Of a DNA stretch of 37,169 nucleotides, positions 23,178 through 32,073 are shown in pieces. The notes under the pieces were generated by a model, which worked only from the letters and a program-made list of their open reading frames with translations, was not told the origin of the DNA and did no database searches. The DNA is from Desulfobacterales bacterium. GTDB taxonomy: Bacteria > Desulfobacterota > Desulfobacteria > Desulfobacterales > Desulfosalsimonadaceae. A program made the translations under genes and the position numbers. How positions within the stretch are numbered: the first letter of the stretch is position 1; each line of letters begins with the position of its first letter. The stretch covers positions 1 through 37,169 of the forward strand of contig SLJY01000057.1 in NCBI GenBank assembly GCA_007134875.1, given 5' to 3'.

Positions 23178-23327
23178 GATGCACTCGTAAAGAGTCACGA
23201 TCTTACGGTTTTGTAAAAAGTTCAAGGTCAAGGCTTGCGTGATTTCGAAGAATACAGACTGCTTAGCGTGCGTAAAATTTTGAGAAAGCGCGCGCAACGC
23301 AGGTATTGGACTTTTTACGAAGCCGTC
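23178..23327 (+). mobile_element. Family A MITE-like element, copy A12
   Basis: A complete 150-bp copy from GATGCACTCGTAAAGAGTC to CTTTTTACGAAGCCGTC. The flanks AAGAACT (23171-23177) and GAGAACT (23328-23334) match at six of seven bases, an evident target duplication. It lies 45 bp upstream of the HdrA/QmoB-like gene, in or near its promoter region. Confidence 0.9.
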
Positions 23328-23372
23328 GAGAACTCGGAAATCCAGACGAATCAATCGTAGCGGAGAGATACT

Positions 23373-25910
23373 ATGACGGAAACACACCCCCCTGGCGTAT
23401 TGATCATAGGCGGCGGCGTCGCCGGAATGGCAGCCGCACGGCTGCTGTCCGGTTTTGAAGCAGCCGTCCACATCGTGGAAAAACAGGAGCGCTTAGGCGG
23501 CCATGCCGGCAGGTGGGCCTGCATGGCAACCGACGCGTGTCTGCAATGCGGCGCCTGCCTGAGCATGGAAATGGCGGATCACGCGATCGCCGCCGATCGG
23601 GTTACGCTGCACCTGGGCACCCGTATACTAAAGATCCACCGGAACGAAAACGGGTTTGCGGTGGATCTGGACAACGGCCTGTCCCTTTTGGTGAAAAAAA
23701 TTATCGCGGCCACCGGTTTTTCTCCGTTCGATGCCACGCGAATCAGCTCGTATCATATCGGGGAATTTCCCAATGTCATCACGACCGCGGAACTCAACGA
23801 CCGCCTGAAGGGAGAAAGATCCGATGATATCCTCGGAAAACACCCGGCACCGGAGATCGCATTTATCCAGTGCGTAGGCTCACGGAACCGGAAGATCGGC
23901 GCGGACTATTGCTCACAGGTTTGCTGCAAAATCAGCATGCGGCACGCCAGCAAGCTACTGCACCTCTATCCGGAGGCCAAAATCACTATATTCTATATGG
24001 ACCTGCAGGTGATCGGCAAGGAGGTCCGGGATTTTTACGACAGGCTTTCCGGTTCGGTGGAGCTTGTCCAGGGCGTGCCTGCGGAGATTCTCGCCGACGA
24101 GCAGGGGGAAAAGCTTGGAATCGTCACCGAAGATCGCGGCAAGCGCGCCCGGAAAGCCCGGCGTTTCGATATGGCGGTTCTTTCCGTCGGCATGCGGCCG
24201 GCAGAGGCGATGGAAGAAACCGCCGGCCTGCTCGATCTTTCCCCCAATTCATGGGGATTTTTCAATACATCAGGCGCGCCGCCGCATGCCCCGGATATCC
24301 ACGTTGCCGGATGTGCGCGTACGCCGGGGGATATTCTTTCCTCTATGCAGGACGGCCGCCTTGTCGCATCACGGGTGATCAGGGATCTGGAGCTGGCACC
24401 GGTTTCTAACGATTTGCATGGGGATTCGGAAAAGAACGTTCCGGCTGTGGCCGTATTGGGGGACGGCCCCCAGGCGTCCCGCGTGGCCCGCCTCGTGGCG
24501 GCGGACGGATACCGGGCATGGCTTCTCGGAGCCCCCTTGCAGGCGGATCCGGCGGCTGATGAACCGGTCGGCCTGTCCGTGGAGCCAAATGCTGACGTGT
24601 ACGAAGTGTCCGGCACCGCCGGGAACTTCACCGTTGGCTATACAGCGGGCGGCAGACGTGAGAGGCTTTTCTGCGCCGCCGTCATCGCTGCATTCGAGCC
24701 CCACCATGCAGGAATCGACGCCGGCTTCGGATCGGAAAAGGCTGTCTCGTCGGAGGTATTCTCCGCCATGGCAAAGGAAAACCCGGAAAACCTTCCCGAT
24801 TCCGTCGCCATCATTTTTGATTATGCAGGACACGAGAACAAGGCTTTGGCGCGAACGGCGCTGGAAGATGCCTTGCGGGCCAAGGTAGCCGGAAAAACCG
24901 TCTATGTGATCGCGCGCAAGATGCTGGTTCATAAGGCCGACGGTCAGCGGCTTTTCGATCGTGTAAAAAAGGAGGGGATCTATTTTCTGCGCTACGAGGA
25001 TGCATCCGGCATCAATATCGAGAAAACGGCGGATGGCTTTGGGCTTACCGTTGCCGAGGCGACGATCCCGACGGACCATCCCGTTCGCGTGGAATGCGGC
25101 CTTCTTGTTATCCCGCCGCAGGTGATGGCTTCTCCAGACTTTCCGGACAAGGCCCGGCTGCTTCGACAACGGCTTGACCGGGAGGGATTTCTCCAGTCGC
25201 CCAATGTTCGGCACCGCCTGACCCGCAGCACGCGCAGGGGCGTTTTTTTCGCCGGCTCAGGCCATGATGAAACCGACGTCGATGATCTTCGCGCGGAAAC
25301 CGAAGACATCCTGGCCCATATCCGGGCATTGTCCGTAAAGATGTCGGCAGCCGGGCCGCCTGCCGATCCGGGGGTTGCGATCAACGAGCGGATGTGCGCC
25401 AAATGTCTTACCTGCTACCGGATATGCCCTCACGGCGCGATTGTTTTAAACGACAAGATGATGCCGCAGATCGATCCGGCGGCCTGCTTTTCCTGTCACT
25501 TGTGCATGGCCAATTGCCCGGCCCATGCCATCGATTCGGAGGCGTTCGCAAACAACGCCTTTGCGGAAATGGCAAAAAAAGATAAAACCGTGCTTTTTGC
25601 GTGCGAACGCTCCGCATATCTTGCAGCGGAAGAAGCGTCCCTGCCGGAAGCGGTTCAGATGGTATCGATCCCCTGCGCCTGCCGGATGAACGTGGATGTA
25701 ATGCTCAAGGCCCTGCTCGGCGGGGCATCCCGGGTGATTGTCGCCGGGTGCCACGACGGCAACTGCCGGTCCATGGATGGTGCGCGCGAAGCCGCTTTGG
25801 GTGTTCGTCAGGCCCACCGGATTCCGGGCATGGACGAATCCCGCGTTTCATTTTTCTCCGCGGCGGCCAACGAGGCGTCCAGAATCCGGCGAATCCTTTC
25901 CAAAACCTGA
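23373..25910 (+). CDS. HdrA/QmoB-like flavoprotein fused to a ferredoxin and an MvhD/FlpD domain
   Basis: This 845-residue cytosolic electron-transfer protein starts with an FAD-binding fold (IIGGGVAGMAAARLL) and the HdrA/Qmo cysteine segments CLQCGAC (about 56-62) and FIQCVGSRN followed by DYCSQVCC. Residues of about 350-640 look like a second, degenerate flavoprotein half (VAVLGDGPQASRVARLV). Two ferredoxin motifs follow near 674 (CAKCLTCYRICP) and 705 (CFSCHLCMANCP). The C-terminus is an MvhD/FlpD-type domain with IPCACRMNVD and VAGCHDGNCRSMDG. In known complexes such proteins pass or bifurcate electrons to an HdrB/D-type subunit, and the next gene encodes one. AGCGGAGAG precedes the start. 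Whether it bifurcates cannot be told from sequence. Confidence 0.9.
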   Translation: MTETHPPGVLIIGGGVAGMAAARLLSGFEAAVHIVEKQERLGGHAGRWACMATDACLQCGACLSMEMADHAIAADRVTLHLGTRILKIHRNENGFAVDLDNGLSLLVKKIIAATGFSPFDATRISSYHIGEFPNVITTAELNDRLKGERSDDILGKHPAPEIAFIQCVGSRNRKIGADYCSQVCCKISMRHASKLLHLYPEAKITIFYMDLQVIGKEVRDFYDRLSGSVELVQGVPAEILADEQGEKLGIVTEDRGKRARKARRFDMAVLSVGMRPAEAMEETAGLLDLSPNSWGFFNTSGAPPHAPDIHVAGCARTPGDILSSMQDGRLVASRVIRDLELAPVSNDLHGDSEKNVPAVAVLGDGPQASRVARLVAADGYRAWLLGAPLQADPAADEPVGLSVEPNADVYEVSGTAGNFTVGYTAGGRRERLFCAAVIAAFEPHHAGIDAGFGSEKAVSSEVFSAMAKENPENLPDSVAIIFDYAGHENKALARTALEDALRAKVAGKTVYVIARKMLVHKADGQRLFDRVKKEGIYFLRYEDASGINIEKTADGFGLTVAEATIPTDHPVRVECGLLVIPPQVMASPDFPDKARLLRQRLDREGFLQSPNVRHRLTRSTRRGVFFAGSGHDETDVDDLRAETEDILAHIRALSVKMSAAGPPADPGVAINERMCAKCLTCYRICPHGAIVLNDKMMPQIDPAACFSCHLCMANCPAHAIDSEAFANNAFAEMAKKDKTVLFACERSAYLAAEEASLPEAVQMVSIPCACRMNVDVMLKALLGGASRVIVAGCHDGNCRSMDGAREAALGVRQAHRIPGMDESRVSFFSAAANEASRIRRILSKT

Positions 25911-25928
25911 TCAAAAGGACGATATACG

Positions 25929-27167
25929 ATGGAAAACGCAGTGATCAATAAAGAGTCCAAATTGTTTAAATTGTCCAACCGCCTCATGTCGGATGACAAT
26001 ATATCCGAGTGCCTCACCTGCGGTGCGTGCAACTCCCGGTGCACCTGGTTCGACGAGCAGCTCGAGGGACACCGCGGTCCCCTGCCGCGCCAGATCGTCC
26101 GGATGGCTGCCATGGGAATGGACCGGGGGTTGGTCGACAGCGGCATGCTCTGGGATTGTCTTTTGTGCAATCGCTGCACGGAAGTCTGCCCCATGGATAT
26201 CACGATGGACGTGGTGGTCCGCAAAGCAAGAAGCCTGGATATCGCGGACGGCTTGATTTCCCATGACATGAAAAAGGGAATTAAGACGCGCCTGGAACTT
26301 GGGGATGTCAACGGCCTGACCAAAGAGGAGTTCGTCGAAACCGTCGAATGGGTGAGCGAGGAATTCACCGATGACATGGACGATCCCGAAGCGGAAATCG
26401 CCTATGACAAAAAGGGTGCCAAATTCCTCTATCTTCCTAATCCGCGGGAGCTGGGATTGAACCTGCTCCACCTGACGGCCATGGGAAAGCTTTTTTATGC
26501 CATGAAAGAGACGTGGACCCTGTCGTCGGCCCACACCGATGTCACCAACTGGGGATATTTCGTTGGAAAGGATGACATCATGCGGAAAATGGCCCTGATG
26601 GTGGTGGAGCCGGCCGAGGAGCTTGGAATCGAAGCCCTGGTGCTCTCCGAGTGCGGTCACGGGTATCACGTGCTTAAGGTGCTGCTCGAGGACATTATCG
26701 GCAGAAAGCCAAAATTCGAGGTGACCAGCATACCGGAGCTGGTCCTGGATTATGCGAAAAAGGGAGTTTTGAAATTCGACCCCTCCGTTCACCCCTACAA
26801 AACCGCTTACCATGATCCATGCAATATCGCTAGAAAATCGGGTGTCTACGACGCCCCCCGCGAACTTCTGGCAATGGTCTGCGAAGGGGTGGTTGAGCTT
26901 TCCCCCAACCGGGAGGACGCTCTTTGCTGCGGCGGCGGCGGCGGGATGCTCCAGGATTCCGAATCCACAAACATCCGGATGGTCACCGGCAAGCGCAAGG
27001 CGGAACAGATGAAGGCTGCAGGCCCGCCCAACATTGCAACGGCATGCCTTTCCTGCCACCGGCAGCTGGGCGAGCTTTCAAAGCATTATGAACTCGGCGT
27101 GAGGGTCGACACCGTGGCATCCATGGCCTCTGAGGCACTGGTGATCAACACGGGAGCAAGTGGGTGA
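25929..27167 (+). CDS. HdrD/DsrK/TmcB-like iron-sulfur protein with one degenerate CCG domain
   Basis: This 412-residue soluble protein has two N-terminal ferredoxin motifs (CLTCGACNSRC at 28-38, CLLCNRCTEVCP at 77-88), then a C-terminal half with two CCG-type domains. The second is complete (HDPCNIARKSG, CCGGGGG, CLSCHRQL), so one HdrD-type non-cubane cluster is expected. The first has lost its cysteines (FLYLPNPRELGLN to LSECGHGYHVLK), as in DsrK/TmcB-type proteins. It starts 18 bp after the HdrA/QmoB-like gene and ends 3 bp before cysQ, so all three are co-transcribed. Together the first two look like a soluble heterodisulfide-reductase-type complex; no membrane subunit is in this operon. 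Confidence 0.9.
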   Translation: MENAVINKESKLFKLSNRLMSDDNISECLTCGACNSRCTWFDEQLEGHRGPLPRQIVRMAAMGMDRGLVDSGMLWDCLLCNRCTEVCPMDITMDVVVRKARSLDIADGLISHDMKKGIKTRLELGDVNGLTKEEFVETVEWVSEEFTDDMDDPEAEIAYDKKGAKFLYLPNPRELGLNLLHLTAMGKLFYAMKETWTLSSAHTDVTNWGYFVGKDDIMRKMALMVVEPAEELGIEALVLSECGHGYHVLKVLLEDIIGRKPKFEVTSIPELVLDYAKKGVLKFDPSVHPYKTAYHDPCNIARKSGVYDAPRELLAMVCEGVVELSPNREDALCCGGGGGMLQDSESTNIRMVTGKRKAEQMKAAGPPNIATACLSCHRQLGELSKHYELGVRVDTVASMASEALVINTGASG

Positions 27168-27170
27168 TTT

Positions 27171-28001
27171 ATGCATAGCGATATTCAACCCGACATGTTT
27201 CTCCCCTTGGTGATTGACGCGGCCATTGCAGCCGGCGATGCCGCGCTATCGGTCTATGAGCAGGATTTTGCGGTGGAGGAAAAGGCCGACCACTCGCCAC
27301 TCACCCTTGCGGATCGGCGTTCGCACGAAATCATTGCAAGTGCCCTGAAAAAGACTGAAATCCCGGTATTGAGCGAGGAGGGCAGGGATATTCCGTTTAC
27401 GGAGCGGGAAAACTGGCTGGCTTTGTGGATCGTGGACCCCCTGGACGGCACGAAGGAGTTCGTGAAGAAAAACGGTGAGTTTACGGTCAATATCGCCCTT
27501 GCGCAGGGCGGCCGCCCGGTGCTGGGGGTGATCTTCGTGCCGGTGACGGGCATGCTCTACTTTGCAGCCGACGGCACCGGCGCGTTTTCGGCATTGCGCT
27601 CCCGGATTCCTGCCGGATACGAAGAAAATCTTGCGGTATTGATGGGATCTGCCGAGAGGCTGCCGCTTGAACGGGCCTCGGAGCGTCCCTTCACCATCAT
27701 GGGAAGCCGTTCCCACGCCACGCCCGAGCTGTCGGCCTACGTGGAGGAATTGAAAAAACAGTATCCGGATGCTGATTTTATTTCCGCGGGCAGTTCGCTC
27801 AAGTTCTGCCGCATAGCCGAGGGGGCCGCCGACATCTATCCCCGCATGGGCCCGACCATGGAGTGGGACACGGCGGCGGGCCAGGCGATTGCCGAAATGG
27901 CCGGCGCCGTGGTGCACGACTGGAATACCGAAAAACCCCTGACCTACAACAAGCCTGGGCTGACCAATCCATGGTTCGTGGTGAAGCGCCTGCCCGTATG
28001 A
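27171..28001 (+). CDS. cysQ: 3'(2'),5'-bisphosphate nucleotidase CysQ
   Basis: This 276-residue protein belongs to the inositol monophosphatase superfamily and fits CysQ, which hydrolyses 3'-phosphoadenosine 5'-phosphate to AMP. The metal-binding core is visible: SEEGRD, then VDPLDGTKEFVKKNGEFTVN, and near the C-terminus MEWDTAAGQAI. Length is typical. Only three bases separate it from the preceding stop, so it is translationally coupled to the HdrD-like gene. A PAP-recycling enzyme attached to an Hdr-type operon hints at a link between sulfur-nucleotide metabolism and electron transfer, but this may be accidental. A weak GGAGGC/GCCTCC inverted repeat follows the stop. Confidence 0.94.
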   Translation: MHSDIQPDMFLPLVIDAAIAAGDAALSVYEQDFAVEEKADHSPLTLADRRSHEIIASALKKTEIPVLSEEGRDIPFTERENWLALWIVDPLDGTKEFVKKNGEFTVNIALAQGGRPVLGVIFVPVTGMLYFAADGTGAFSALRSRIPAGYEENLAVLMGSAERLPLERASERPFTIMGSRSHATPELSAYVEELKKQYPDADFISAGSSLKFCRIAEGAADIYPRMGPTMEWDTAAGQAIAEMAGAVVHDWNTEKPLTYNKPGLTNPWFVVKRLPV

Positions 28002-28050
28002 GCGGAGGCTGAAGAAAAAGAACGGTTTTGCCTCCATCTGGTTGTGTCAG

Positions 28051-28800
28051 TTATTCTTTTGCGGCCAGGCCCTTCATCAGATCGATCGGCAGCGGAAAGA
28101 CAATCGTGGAGTTCTTGTCCTGTGCGATTTCCGTCAGGGTCTGCTGGTAGCGCAGCTGGATGGCCCGGGGGTCCTGCCCGAGCTGGCGGGCCGCCTCAAC
28201 GAGTTTTTCGGCAGCCTCCTGTTCACCCATGGCATGGATAACCTTGGCGCGGCGCTGGCGCTCCGCTTCCGCCTGCTTGGCGATGGCGCGCACCATGCTT
28301 TCATTGAGATCCACGTGCTTGATCTCCACGTTGGTCACCTTGATGCCCCATGCATCCGTATGATCGTCGAGGATGTTCTGGATGCTTTCATTGAGCACAT
28401 CCCTCCGGGCCAGCATGTCGTCAAGTTCGTACTGGCCCAAGACGGATCGCAGCGTGGTCTGCGCGAGCTGGCGGGTAGCCTCGATGTATTCCTCCACCTG
28501 GAGCACCGCTTTTTCCGGATCGATGACGCGGAAATAGACGACCGCGTTCACATTAACGGACACGTTGTCCCGGGAGATCACGTCCTGGCTGGGTACATCC
28601 ATGACGATGATACGCAGATCCACGCGCAGCATCTGCTGGATCACCGGGATGACGATGAGCAGCCCCGGCCCTTTGACCCCCCAGAACCGTCCGAGGGTCA
28701 GGATAACCCCGCGCTCGTATTCTCTCAACACCTTGATGGCGTTTACGAGCAGCAAAATGACAAGAAGTCCGATGGTGGATATAAGATAGGTAAAAAACAT
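28051..28800 (-). CDS. Slipin (stomatin/SPFH family) membrane protein
   Basis: This 249-residue protein has one N-terminal membrane segment (about 4-22) followed directly by the SPFH domain: [51 protein letters not shown], and a C-terminal helical region rich in charged and alanine residues ([20 protein letters not shown]). Slipins form membrane-bound oligomeric rings and are usually encoded with NfeD, as here. AAGGAG lies eight bases before the ATG. It is downstream of nfeD on the same strand, 156 bp apart. Confidence 0.95.
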   Translation of the reverse strand: MFFTYLISTIGLLVILLLVNAIKVLREYERGVILTLGRFWGVKGPGLLIVIPVIQQMLRVDLRIIVMDVPSQDVISRDNVSVNVNAVVYFRVIDPEKAVLQVEEYIEATRQLAQTTLRSVLGQYELDDMLARRDVLNESIQNILDDHTDAWGIKVTNVEIKHVDLNESMVRAIAKQAEAERQRRAKVIHAMGEQEAAEKLVEAARQLGQDPRAIQLRYQQTLTEIAQDKNSTIVFPLPIDLMKGLAAKE

Positions 28801-28956
28801 GGCTTAAACTCCTTTGTGCTTCCTGTTCCGTCTGACTGCGGGGTCGGGCCTGATCGTCCGGCCTGTTGTGGCTACCCCCGAATCAGGCATCCGATCCCCC
28901 CGTTATATGCTTGACCCGGTATCCGCGTGGTTTACGGTTCGTCCGGTTTGGTGCCC

Positions 28957-30495
28957 CTAATCTGAGCGTTTTTCAGGTTTGCCGTTTTTGTTCGCATCCG
29001 GGCGTACAGTGAGCGTCAGGCCATCAATTCCGGTAACGCGAACGGGCTCATCCTTCCGGATGGGGTGATCCGATGTCGCTCGCCATCTCTCCCCCCGAAC
29101 GAATACGGTGCCATGGCCGTTTGTAAAATCAATCAAGGCGCGGCCTTTGGTATCGGGGAGTTCTTCCTTTCCCGCCGCGGCCGGTCGCTGTCGCGCGCGG
29201 ATAAGAAACGCCGTGAGCGCAAGGAACACAATCCCCAGCGTGGCCCCGATGGCGCCGATAAATGCGGGATCGACACCGAAGCCCGGAACATTCGGGTCCA
29301 CGAGAAAAATACCGCCCAGGACTATGGAAATCACGCCGCCGAAACCCAGTATGCCAAAGCTTGGAACAAAGGTTTCGCTGACCATCAGGATCACCCCGAA
29401 GAGGATCAGCACCACCCCGACCAGGTTAACCGGCAGGATCTGAAGGGCATAAAGTGCAAGCAGCAGGGATATGGCGCCCGCAACCCCCGGGACGATGGCG
29501 CCGGGCGAGTAGCCTTCGAGAAGGAGGCCGTAGAGGCCAATGATCAGAAGAATGTATGCGATATTCGGATTGGTGATGACCGTAAGGAGGCGCGTCCGCC
29601 AGTTGGGCTCCACGTGAACGATTTCGCTGCCGGCCGTACGCAGGACGACCGGATCGCCGTTCATGTCGATTTCGAGGCCGTCGGTCTTTTCGAGCAGTTC
29701 CTCCGGCGAATTGGCGATAAAATCGATGACGTTCATTTCTCTGGCGGCGCTGGTCTGAATGCTTGCCGCCTCGCGCACCGCCTCTTCGGCCCAGTCCGCG
29801 TTCCGGCCGCGCTTGTCGGCCAGTTCACGGATAAAGGAGACGGCCTCGTTGATGACTTTGCGCTCCTGGGCGGAAAGCTCGTCGGGCGGGGTGTCTTCAT
29901 CCCCTAATTCTTCATTTCCGGGCTCTTCTCCCCCTTCCGGCTGAATCGGAATCCCCATCGAATGGACGGGCCGCCCGGTGCGGGAAGGCAACTGGGCGCC
30001 CATCACCTGGATGGGCGTGGCCGCACCGGTGGTGCATGCGGGCGCCATGGCGGCGATGTGGCTTGCATACAGGATATAGGTGCCGGCGCTTGCCGCCTGC
30101 GCGCCCTGGGGATATACCAGCGCTGCAACAGGTGTGGGGGAATTGAGAATGAGCTGGATGATATCCCGGGTGGAACTCATCAGCCCGCCGGGGGTGTTCA
30201 TGGTGAGAATCAGAAGCTGCGCGTCGTTTTCGGTGGCCTGTTTGAGCCCGTATTCGACGAACTCCGTGGTTGCAGGGCCGATGCCGCCCTCGATGCCGAT
30301 CATATACACGGGCGGCGTGTCGTTGTCCGCTTCGGCGGAAACCGGGCCGGCAAGCAGTGAAATCAGGATTGTCGCAGTAGCAGCAAATGCCGCCAATGCC
30401 CCTAGTGCAGTCAGTACCGAAAGGTGCCTTCCGGTCCGGGTTTTCCGTTGATACCCGAACGGGCTGATTCCGAAATGCCGTTGCATTGCTGCCAT
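28957..30495 (-). CDS. nfeD: NfeD family membrane-bound ClpP-class serine protease
   Basis: This 512-residue protein begins with a hydrophobic signal-anchor (about 28-50). A periplasmic ClpP-like domain follows, with MNTPGGLMSSTRDII and the serine-bearing AASAGTYILYASHIAAM motif, then several membrane segments (about 325-440) and a C-terminal NfeD OB-fold domain (about 450-505, with GHGTVFVRGERW). Long-form NfeD cleaves hydrophobic stretches of partner slipins in archaea (established for the 1510-N protease). The slipin gene directly downstream supports the same pairing. An acidic proline/glutamate-rich insertion (about 185-205) is not usual. The start could be either of two ATGs four codons apart. 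Confidence 0.95.
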   Translation of the reverse strand: MAAMQRHFGISPFGYQRKTRTGRHLSVLTALGALAAFAATATILISLLAGPVSAEADNDTPPVYMIGIEGGIGPATTEFVEYGLKQATENDAQLLILTMNTPGGLMSSTRDIIQLILNSPTPVAALVYPQGAQAASAGTYILYASHIAAMAPACTTGAATPIQVMGAQLPSRTGRPVHSMGIPIQPEGGEEPGNEELGDEDTPPDELSAQERKVINEAVSFIRELADKRGRNADWAEEAVREAASIQTSAAREMNVIDFIANSPEELLEKTDGLEIDMNGDPVVLRTAGSEIVHVEPNWRTRLLTVITNPNIAYILLIIGLYGLLLEGYSPGAIVPGVAGAISLLLALYALQILPVNLVGVVLILFGVILMVSETFVPSFGILGFGGVISIVLGGIFLVDPNVPGFGVDPAFIGAIGATLGIVFLALTAFLIRARQRPAAAGKEELPDTKGRALIDFTNGHGTVFVRGERWRATSDHPIRKDEPVRVTGIDGLTLTVRPDANKNGKPEKRSD

Positions 30496-30600
30496 CCCTG
30501 TATCCCGTTAATATTGCCGTTTCTCATAAAGATACAAGCGGCCGGCCTTCAAGTCAAATAAACCGGATGCGGCGCTTCCGTGAGGAAACCGTCAATTATT

Positions 30601-30678
30601 GATGGACTCGCAAAAAAGCCGCGATCCGACGCCTTTGTAAAAACGGCATAGGATGTGATGATGAAGGAGGCGCATCGT
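30601..30678 (+). mobile_element. Composite of a family A left arm and a C element
   Basis: The first 45 bases (GATGGACTCGCAAAAAAGCC on to TTTGTAAAAA) are the left arm of family A. They run directly into CATAGGATGTGATGATGAAG, a family C end. The pentamer TTATT occurs immediately before (30596-30600) and just after (30679-30683), a possible target duplication. It abuts the stop codon of the response-regulator gene on the minus strand. Confidence 0.7.
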
Positions 30679-32070
30679 TTATTCGATTTTATATTTTTCC
30701 AGCTTATTATACAACGTCCGCCGCGTAATGCCGAGCAGCCGTGCAGCCTCGCTCTTGTTGCCACCGGCTTGCTCAAGCACCCTGATGACAGCTGCTTTTT
30801 CGATTTCGTCCAGGGAACCGCACTGATCGTTCCCTTGAGCGTTCCCCGGTGAATCAAACGGAGCAACCTCACTCATTGCGTTATCCTTTTCCGAGATATT
30901 CAGCGGAAGGTCCTTTTTCGTGACGTATTCGCCAGGGCAGAGGATCACGGCACGCTCCACGACGTTTTCCAGTTCCCGCACGTTGCCGGGCCAGTCATAT
31001 CTGAGCAGCCGGTCCATTGCCTGCGGGGTGAACCCCTTGAGGGTTTTGCGGTTTCTTTCGGCATATCGGTTGAGAAAATGCTGGGCGAGCGCGGGAATGT
31101 CGTCGATGCGCCCTGAAAGGGTCGGTACCTCGAGATTGACCACGTTGAGGCGGTAGAACAGGTCTTCGCGGAAGCTGCCCCCGGCCACCATCCGTGACAG
31201 GTCCTTGTTGGTGGCGGTGATCACCCGCACGTCCACTGCAAGGGATTTGTCCCCGCCGACGCGCTGGATTTCGCCCTCCTGCAGGACCCGCAAAAGTTTG
31301 GCCTGCATGGGCATGGACATTTCGCCCACCTCGTCCAGAAAGAGGCTGCCCTGGTGCGCCTGGACGAAGCGGCCGTCGCGCCGCTTGTCCGCACCGGTGA
31401 ACGCGCCTTTCTCATGGCCAAAAAGCTCGGACTCCAGCAGGGATTCGTTTAATGCGGCGCAGTTTACCGCCACCAGTGACCCGCCGGCCCGGTTGCTGTT
31501 GGCGTGAATCGCCCGGGCGATGAGTTCCTTGCCCGTCCCGCTTGCGCCGGTGATCAGAACCGTTGCTTCGGAAGGGGCGATGGTGGCAACCACCTCCAGA
31601 AGTGACTTCATCGGTTTGCTTGTTGCTATGATCTGCCTGCTTTCGGACATGGAACGGAGCCGGTCTTTGAGGTTCCGGTTTTCATGCCGCAAGCGGGTGT
31701 GTTCCAGGGCCCGTTCGATGGTGATTTTCAGTTCGTCAAAATCGAGCGGCTTGGGGAGGTAATCGTATGCGCCGGCTTTCATGGCTTCAACGGCCGAGTC
31801 GACAGAGGAGTAGGCGGTCATGATGATCACCGGAATGGCCGGATTGTAGGACTTGATCCGGATCAGGGCATCGATGCCGTCCATGATCGCCATGCGTACA
31901 TCCATCAGGATGAGATCAAAGGGGGAATCTTTGGCCTTGTCCACCGCCGTCTTGCCGTTGTCCGCTTCGGTGATGCGGTAATTCCAGCTTTTAAGCACGG
32001 TTTTGAGCGTGACCCGGTGGCCGGGATCGTCGTCGACCACCAGGATGTCCGGGGGGTTCTCTTCCTGCAT
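30679..32070 (-). CDS. zraR: Sigma-54-dependent response regulator (ZraR/NtrC type)
   Basis: This 463-residue regulator has the full three-domain layout. A receiver domain comes first (about 8-120, phosphoacceptor Asp in LILMDVRM). The AAA+ domain (about 145-375) carries Walker A GASGTGKE, the sigma-54 contact loop GAFTGA, and LFLDEVGEM. A Fis-type helix-turn-helix ends the protein (AARLLGITRRTLYNKLEKYK). It starts three bases after the sensor-kinase stop, with AAGGGG upstream. Given the divergent zraP gene with its sigma-54 promoter, it most likely activates that promoter in response to envelope metal or membrane stress. Resemblance to ZraR is by architecture and context; other NtrC-family names are possible. 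Confidence 0.93.
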   Translation of the reverse strand: MQEENPPDILVVDDDPGHRVTLKTVLKSWNYRITEADNGKTAVDKAKDSPFDLILMDVRMAIMDGIDALIRIKSYNPAIPVIIMTAYSSVDSAVEAMKAGAYDYLPKPLDFDELKITIERALEHTRLRHENRNLKDRLRSMSESRQIIATSKPMKSLLEVVATIAPSEATVLITGASGTGKELIARAIHANSNRAGGSLVAVNCAALNESLLESELFGHEKGAFTGADKRRDGRFVQAHQGSLFLDEVGEMSMPMQAKLLRVLQEGEIQRVGGDKSLAVDVRVITATNKDLSRMVAGGSFREDLFYRLNVVNLEVPTLSGRIDDIPALAQHFLNRYAERNRKTLKGFTPQAMDRLLRYDWPGNVRELENVVERAVILCPGEYVTKKDLPLNISEKDNAMSEVAPFDSPGNAQGNDQCGSLDEIEKAAVIRVLEQAGGNKSEAARLLGITRRTLYNKLEKYKIE

Positions 32071-32073
32071 GGT

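Noticed and set aside
28004-28035. GGAGGC/GCCTCC inverted repeat between cysQ and the slipin gene as a bidirectional terminator
   Set aside because: The stem is only six pairs around a 20-base loop and no clean T tract follows on either strand.
28042-28914. Open frame of 290 codons opposite the slipin gene
   Set aside because: Antisense to a well-defined SPFH gene with a good ribosome-binding site; no independent support.
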